This document shows, one piece after another, positions 59,414 through 64,000 of a stretch of DNA of 64,000 nucleotides. Source of the stretch: Skermanella pratensis. Its GTDB lineage: Bacteria > Pseudomonadota > Alphaproteobacteria > Azospirillales > Azospirillaceae. The first letter of the stretch is position 1. Each line of letters opens with the position of its first letter. The DNA lies in NCBI RefSeq assembly GCF_008843145.1, contig NZ_CP030265.1, positions 2,032,001-2,096,000 on the forward strand, in the 5' to 3' direction. The notes under the pieces are model-generated. The model saw nothing but the letters and a program-made list of their open reading frames with translations. It was not told the origin of the DNA and did not search any database. A program made the position numbers and the translations under genes.

Positions 59414-60256
59414 CTAAGCTTGCTCTATGTTGGTCCTCTCTTGCTTGTCTTCCGGGTCGGTCACTCTCTGTGCAACAGCCAGAACGCCTATTACGTCGCC
59501 GCTTTCGGTGAACAGCGGCAACTTGACCTTCTCTACAGCTTGATCTCCAGTCACAAGGTTGATCGTCTGTTCCGCCTGATGGCAGCGATGCTCTGTCATC
59601 ACAGCGGAGTCCTGCTGGTGGAGAGACGTAGCTTGTTCCGGAGACAGGAAGTCCCAGTCGGTCTTGCCGCGGACCTCCTCTGGAGAGGTTAGGCCATTCG
59701 CCTCGGCGAAGGCCCGATTGCATCCAAGAAACCGTCCCTGCTGGTCCTTCCAGTAAATAAACTCGGGCAAGTGGTCGATGATCGCGGCCAGGAGGGCTTC
59801 GCTGGCCCGGTGACAAGCCTCGGCCTGCTTCCTGGCCGTTATGTCCCGGCCATGAACCATAATGGCAACCGCCTGATCTGCTTTCCCGACCATCGGTTCG
59901 ACAGAGATTTCGAACCATCGGTCTCCGACCTGCTGCTCGAAGCGGATGGACCGACGAGAGAGGACGACAGTGTCAACAACACCGGTGTAATCGTAAACCA
60001 TGCCTAGGGGCACGTGGTCCCACAGGAGATCGCCCGCCCTTGGTGGAGTTTCCAGCATGCTTGCCGCGGGGTGATTGGCCGCCAGGATCACTCCGTCGGG
60101 AGAGATTACCAGCAAGGGATCCCGGATCGTCGCCACCAGCAGCCGGTAGTCTAATACCGCATTCAGAAGATTCTGACTCTTGAAGAGGCTGGCTAGGGCT
60201 GGTGAAAGGTTGCTACCGGGGCTTGCAGGAGCAGGCAGTTTGTGATTCGGTTTCAC
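59414..60256 (-). CDS. Tandem PAS-domain protein without output domain
   Basis: A 280-aa protein with two PAS domains: residues 40-140 (ATIRDPLLVISPDGVILAANHPAASML, WFEISVEPM...GRDITARKQAE) and 150-270 (IIDHLPEFIYWKDQQGRFLGCNRAFAEANGL, GKTDWDFL). No histidine kinase, GGDEF or HTH follows; the frame ends just after the second PAS. It could be a stand-alone sensor or the truncated input half of a signalling protein. Its start lies only 25 bp from the divergent IS630 transposase start, so the upstream region may have been replaced by the IS. Confidence 0.8.
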   Translation of the reverse strand: MKPNHKLPAPASPGSNLSPALASLFKSQNLLNAVLDYRLLVATIRDPLLVISPDGVILAANHPAASMLETPPRAGDLLWDHVPLGMVYDYTGVVDTVVLSRRSIRFEQQVGDRWFEISVEPMVGKADQAVAIMVHGRDITARKQAEACHRASEALLAAIIDHLPEFIYWKDQQGRFLGCNRAFAEANGLTSPEEVRGKTDWDFLSPEQATSLHQQDSAVMTEHRCHQAEQTINLVTGDQAVEKVKLPLFTESGDVIGVLAVAQRVTDPEDKQERTNIEQA

Positions 60257-60280
60257 TGCGGTGATTTACGGAGGAACAGG

Positions 60281-61347
60281 ATGGTGGCTGTTGCGATCCG
60301 GCGAGACATTGCGGCGGGCGACTTGCGACGGCAGGTTCGCCTGGAGCGGGACGGTCGGGTTGCCAGTCGGCTCCTGGCGCTGGCGGCGGTGCTCGATGGC
60401 GTCAGCCGTGAGCAGGCCGCTCGCCTCGGCGGAATGGATCGGCAGACCCTGCGGGACTGGGTTCACCGCTTCAACGAAGCGGGTGTGGAAGGCCTACGCG
60501 ACCGTACCCGACCCGGTCGGCCTTGCCTACTGGCCGAGGAGTTGCTCCCGGAGTTGGCAGCCTTGATCGCCGACGGTCCGCAGATTGAGCGCGATGGTGT
60601 GGTGGAGTATCGCCTGTCGCATATCCGCGAGCTGTCCCGGCGTCATTTCGGCGCTGACTACAGTCAGGGCGGCATGCACGCTGTGCTGCGTCGGATGGGC
60701 TTTTCCTGGCTGAAGCCCCGGCCGATCCACCCCAGGACCGACCTGGCTGCCCAGGAGGCGTTTAAAAAAACTTTGCCCAGACGGTGGCGAGCATCCAGGA
60801 TCAGCATCCCAACGCCGAGCGGGTGGAGGTCTGGTTCCAGGACGAGGCCAGGGTTGGCCAAAAAGGCTCGCTGACCCATCTGTGGGCACCAACTGGCACG
60901 CGGCCGAGGGCGGTGCGTGACCATCGCTTCAAGTCCGCCTACATCTTCGGCGCGGTGTGCCCGGAGCGGGATACCGGTGTGGCCCTGGTGGTTAGCCGAG
61001 CCAGCACCGAGGCGATGAACCTCATGCTCACCGAAATCAGCCAGGCAGTCGGCGACACGGCGCACGCCGCCGTGCTGATCGACGGAGCCGGCTGGCACAG
61101 CGCAAACGATCTCATGGTGCCGACCAACATCACCCTCGTCCCGTTGCCGCCCTACAGCCCAGAGCTCAATGCCATCGAGCGTCTGTGGCAGGTCATGCGA
61201 GACACCCTGCTCTCACACCGCCTGTTCACCGATCTCAACCACATCATCGAGGTCTGCTGCACAACCTGGAATGCTCTCCTTAACCAGCCAGGACGGATCC
61301 GATCCACATGCGGCTATGCCTGGGCGGCTCCGGTCAAAATTTCCTGA
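60281..61347 (+). CDS. IS630-family transposase, two frames joined at an A7 tract
   Basis: GGAGG precedes ATG 60281. The first frame carries the HTH region (GVSREQAARLGGMDRQTLRDWVHRFNEAGVEGLRDRTRPGRP) and reads into TTTAAAAAAAC at 60761-60771. A -1 shift there gives AAC-TTT-GCC-CAG and continues with VWFQDEARVGQKG, AVLIDGAGWH and NITLVPLPPYSPELNAIERLW, the DDE core. The A7 tract is a classic slippery site, so this may be programmed frameshifting as in several IS families, or a simple indel. Terminal repeats could not be fixed with confidence. Confidence 0.85.
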
Positions 61348-61737
61348 ACTTGGTATAACTGCCCGGCAGAGAATGCCTCTCCTGGATCAGACGAAGTGGT
61401 GCTGTTCATATCAAGAGGATCCATGCAGTTGCTCACGCTGTCCTGCGGAGGGCAGGACAGCACGTGAGGTGTAGCCCAAGAAGCCGATGCGGCGTTGTTG
61501 TGCGGTGCAGCATTGGTTATACCGAGGTTACACTTTCGTTGCAAGCCCAACGAGTCTACGCCAAAAAACATAATTCTTTTTGGTGTGGAACTTTCTTGGA
61601 AAGGAACTTTATTTCCTTGGTGCTCGTGAAAGCGTGTTGATAAGTTCAGTTTGGAAGGGCCGCGGAAATGCTCCTCTATGCCGTCGGCGGCCTCGGCCTT
61701 GGCGGGCTTGTGCGAAACGCAAGAGGTTAGGACACCT
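61348..61737. other. Gap without supported gene
   Basis: About 390 bp downstream of the IS630 transposase, with a locally AT-rich section at 61540-61640. Presumably includes the IS end and the promoter of the next gene. Confidence 0.35.
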
Positions 61738-61740
61738 GCA

Positions 61741-62588
61741 TTGAAGTTCGCTCTGGTTTCCGACCTCCATGTCGATCACTACCCGGACAGCCAGCAGTTC
61801 GACTGGCATGTCGTGCGAAGATGGATCGGGACCGACACTCTGGTGATTACTGGTAATGTTTCGGACTCACCCGACCATACCATGGAGGAGATCCTGCTGG
61901 CCCGGCAGGCGTTTCGATGCGTGATCTTTGTCGAGGGGTCGTGCGAACACCCAAACAGCTACTGGACTTCCGCAGCGACAGAGAAGTTCCGGCAGTTCGC
62001 CGAGCAGCATGACGGCATCTACTATCTTGGCACTGGTTCCGGCGTGATGATCGAGAGCACGCTGGTTTGCGGCATGACCGGCTGGAGCCACCTCCGTGCC
62101 GAAGCGGCGGGGGCGGTGTTTCCGATCAGGAACGGTCCGATATACCGTGCGGCAACCATGATGTTGGCAATTTGGAACTCAGCACTCCCGTTCTGCCTGA
62201 TGGCCTTTCCGGACATCACGTGGAGCTTTTGGCTCAGCAGGTGAAGGGTGCGGCGGCGGATCCGTCCATACACGAGATCGTGGTTGTCACCTACGCGGCT
62301 CCCCACGCGGACGCCATAACTTTCACAGGCGACCACATCTGGGACCTGGAGCCAGAGGTAGCCTGCACGGCCGCCCTGGCCCCGATCTGGTCGGACTGCC
62401 TGGATGGCGGCAAGCTGACCACGTGGTGCTTCGGCCGATGCAGCCTTCATCAGGATTTCACCGACCAGGGCGTGCGGTTCATCAGCAATCCCCGCGGCTA
62501 TCCGGGCCTGAAAAGGAGCGGCCCATACACCGTGCAGGTGATCGATACGTCTACCGTGATGGATGAGGGCTTCGAGGCGTGGGCCTGA
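61741..62588 (+). pseudogene. Calcineurin-like metallophosphoesterase, degenerate
   Basis: Starts MKFALVSDLHVDHYP (motif DxH) at TTG 61741. The next two signature motifs are changed: LVITGNVSD has GN for GD, and VIFVEGSCEHPNSY has GSCE for GNHE, so metal-binding residues are lost. The frame then breaks between about 62050 and 62200, and the rest of the family sequence (VELLAQQVKGAAAD, TAALAPIWSDCL, GRCSLHQDF, FISNPRGYPG) is in another frame to 62588. The double damage shows a decaying gene. Confidence 0.75.
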
Positions 62589-63093
62589 GCGAAAACGGCT
62601 GGTCGCCGATCCTTTCAGCCAAGGCTCGCTCATCTACTCCGCCAAGCTCTGGCCGACTGATGCCCGGAGTTTCGAACTATTGGAATTCACCGAAAACATG
62701 CTCATCCGGGCGAGAGAGTATGAGGACCTGCTCCAGATGTTTGGCCAAGGCTCCATCTGGGATCCCGATGACGAGCGGGAGGTAACTTTTCGCGTCTTCT
62801 CGCTGGATCAGGCAACCACCATCGCCGAACTCTACGCCGCAATCCCGCACGCGTTCGAGCGTCGACACGTGGACCTCGACTTGCCGGGGCAGGGCGGTGG
62901 GGAAGTCGGACGCCCGGCGGTGCATGGACGGATCCTGACGAATAAAGAGCGGGCGAAAGCGAAGTACCGGCGGGACAAGCTGGCTGCGACAGGTGTAGGC
63001 GATGTCCGGGATCTGTCCAGAGCGGACAAGCTGACGGACGAAGAGGTGGCGATGATCGATGAGTCCTACCCGAGGGTCATCGCCACCGAGTGA
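62563..63093 (+). CDS. Hypothetical protein (176 aa)
   Basis: Family not recognised. It has TDARSFELLEFTENMLIRAREYEDLLQMFGQGSIWDPDDEREVTF and a basic, acidic-ended C-terminus (TNKERAKAKYRRDKL, LTDEEVAMIDESYPRV). It overlaps the end of the degenerate phosphoesterase gene by 26 bp in a different frame, which suggests translational coupling in the ancestral operon. Start uncertain. Confidence 0.5.
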   Translation: MRASRRGPERKRLVADPFSQGSLIYSAKLWPTDARSFELLEFTENMLIRAREYEDLLQMFGQGSIWDPDDEREVTFRVFSLDQATTIAELYAAIPHAFERRHVDLDLPGQGGGEVGRPAVHGRILTNKERAKAKYRRDKLAATGVGDVRDLSRADKLTDEEVAMIDESYPRVIATE

Positions 63094-63203
63094 ATGCGGC
63101 CCTTCGCATCACCGGCGGCAGCCACACGCGACCGGATGAGCGGGCAAAATTCATGCTGTTCAGGTAGTTGGCGATGACCCTACCCGGAACTACGTGTTCC
63201 ACC

Positions 63204-64000
63204 ATGGTAACCAGATCAGAGGAAGACATAGGAAACCTGAGCAAAGTCCTCGGCGTCATGCTGGCCAGCGGGCTTGCGGGCCGCAGTGGCCGCGGCCCAG
63301 CCTTTGCAGCAGCTACCCCGATGTTCCTGGGAAAAGGCAAGAAGAAGTTCAAGAAGGGCCACTACGATCAGGGCCAACCACCGGTCTCGGCGGGCGGTAT
63401 GGGCCTGACCGAGAAGGCGGGTCTCGCGGCCTTGGCATATCTCGCCTACAAAGCCTACCAGGACGGCCAGAAAGGCAAATCGATAGCGACGTCTTCCCCA
63501 AGCACCCACGCGTCTGGTTCCTCTGCCGGTCCCCTTGGGGGCGTCCTGGACAAGCTGGGACTCGGTGGGATAATCGGCGGAGTAAGCTCGGGAAAAGGGC
63601 TCGGTGGTGGTCTCGGGAACCGCTTGGCAGGCGTCTTAAAGGGCCGACCGCCCGAACCCGACCTCGGGGACGCCAAAGCCCTGCTCTTGATCCGGGCGAT
63701 GATCACGGCGGCTAATGCGGACGGCCAGATCACGCCCGATGAGCAGCAACGCATCTTATCAAGCCTTGATGCTGCCGGAGCCGGGCCGGATGACCGGCGG
63801 ATCGTCGAGCAGGAACTCCGGTCACCCAAACCGCTCGACGAGATCCTGCGGCAGGTCAACGATCCCGAGACCGCCGAACAGGTCTATCTGGCCTCGGAAC
63901 TGGCTGTGCAGGGCGGAACGGAGACGGACCGTCAGTACTTGTCCTATCTCGTCAGTCGCCTGAAACTCTCGCCTGAGCAGCGGCGGCAACTCGACTCTGT
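63204..64000 (+). CDS. DUF533 (YebE/TerB-like) protein, 3' end beyond the window
   Basis: The frame opens at ATG 63204 and is open to the last base (265 codons visible). A glycine-rich N-terminal part with a weakly hydrophobic stretch (GLAALAYLAYKAY) is followed by the DUF533 domain: LLIRAMITAANADGQITPDEQQRIL, then QELRSPKPLDEILRQVNDPETAEQVYLASELAV and TDRQYLSYLVSRLKLSPEQ. DUF533 is a TerB-like helical fold of unknown function, often in inner-membrane proteins such as YebE. Confidence 0.85.
   Translation, partial: MVTRSEEDIGNLSKVLGVMLASGLAGRSGRGPAFAAATPMFLGKGKKKFKKGHYDQGQPPVSAGGMGLTEKAGLAALAYLAYKAYQDGQKGKSIATSSPSTHASGSSAGPLGGVLDKLGLGGIIGGVSSGKGLGGGLGNRLAGVLKGRPPEPDLGDAKALLLIRAMITAANADGQITPDEQQRILSSLDAAGAGPDDRRIVEQELRSPKPLDEILRQVNDPETAEQVYLASELAVQGGTETDRQYLSYLVSRLKLSPEQRRQLDS

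Overview
The window is GC-rich, coding on both strands, and packed with accessory DNA. It looks like a genomic island or a large-replicon accessory region of an alphaproteobacterium, probably a Rhodospirillales member of the Azospirillum/Skermanella type. That placement is inferred from codon use and from the families present (ISAzo13-like, IS6, IS21, IS1182, IS630 and IS4 elements, LigD-polymerase, RecD2, DUF533). No rRNA or complete tRNA gene and no CRISPR array was seen.

1-15.9 kb: a decayed defence island. It holds an SF1 helicase running in from the left, then an operon of SNF2/DUF3883 helicase, ASCH protein, a possible B3-like DNA-binding protein, DUF1156 DNA methyltransferase (frameshifted) and HEPN-DUF499 ATPase (frameshifted). 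A convergent dynamin-like GTPase is cut exactly at its G4 motif by an IS4-family element, whose other end is fused to an Mrr-type nuclease gene. This is best explained by an IS-adjacent deletion.

16-33 kb: a DUF6745-type membrane protein with its small partner; an integrative, plasmid-like element (tyrosine integrase, two excisionase-like HTH proteins, HNH protein, rolling-circle Rep); then scattered genes: SDR oxidoreductase, CoiA-like nuclease, a PemK/MazF toxin-antitoxin pair, LigD polymerase and Uma2 nuclease. Ten copies of a 16-18 bp near-palindrome (consensus TGTGAAGTTAATTGCACG) are found only in 18.8-32.5 kb.

32.5-39 kb: a two-gene operon on the minus strand, a DUF4145-SF1 helicase followed by a TPR/double-OB-fold protein, start-stop coupled and flanked by about 167-bp direct repeats and IS6/ISAzo13 fragments. 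It is a good candidate for an uncharacterised nucleic-acid-targeting defence module. The helicase carries a frameshift in a G5 tract.

39-46.5 kb: a large inverted repeat whose arms each contain the 3' half of a CAT-anticodon tRNA, a palindrome and the same dead integrase remnant. The arms enclose an IS21 and a strikingly AT-rich pair (soluble protein plus 4-TM protein) with a RexA/RexB-like arrangement. An IS1182 sits in the right arm with a CTAG duplication, and the left arm preserves the empty site.

46.6-64 kb: a second integrase at the tRNA fragment, a serine resolvase, RecD2, a double cold-shock protein, a HEAT/TPR/SEC-C protein, a mini-FtsZ-like ORF, a PAS protein, an IS630 with an A7 slippery tract, a degenerate metallophosphoesterase, and a DUF533 gene running off the right edge.
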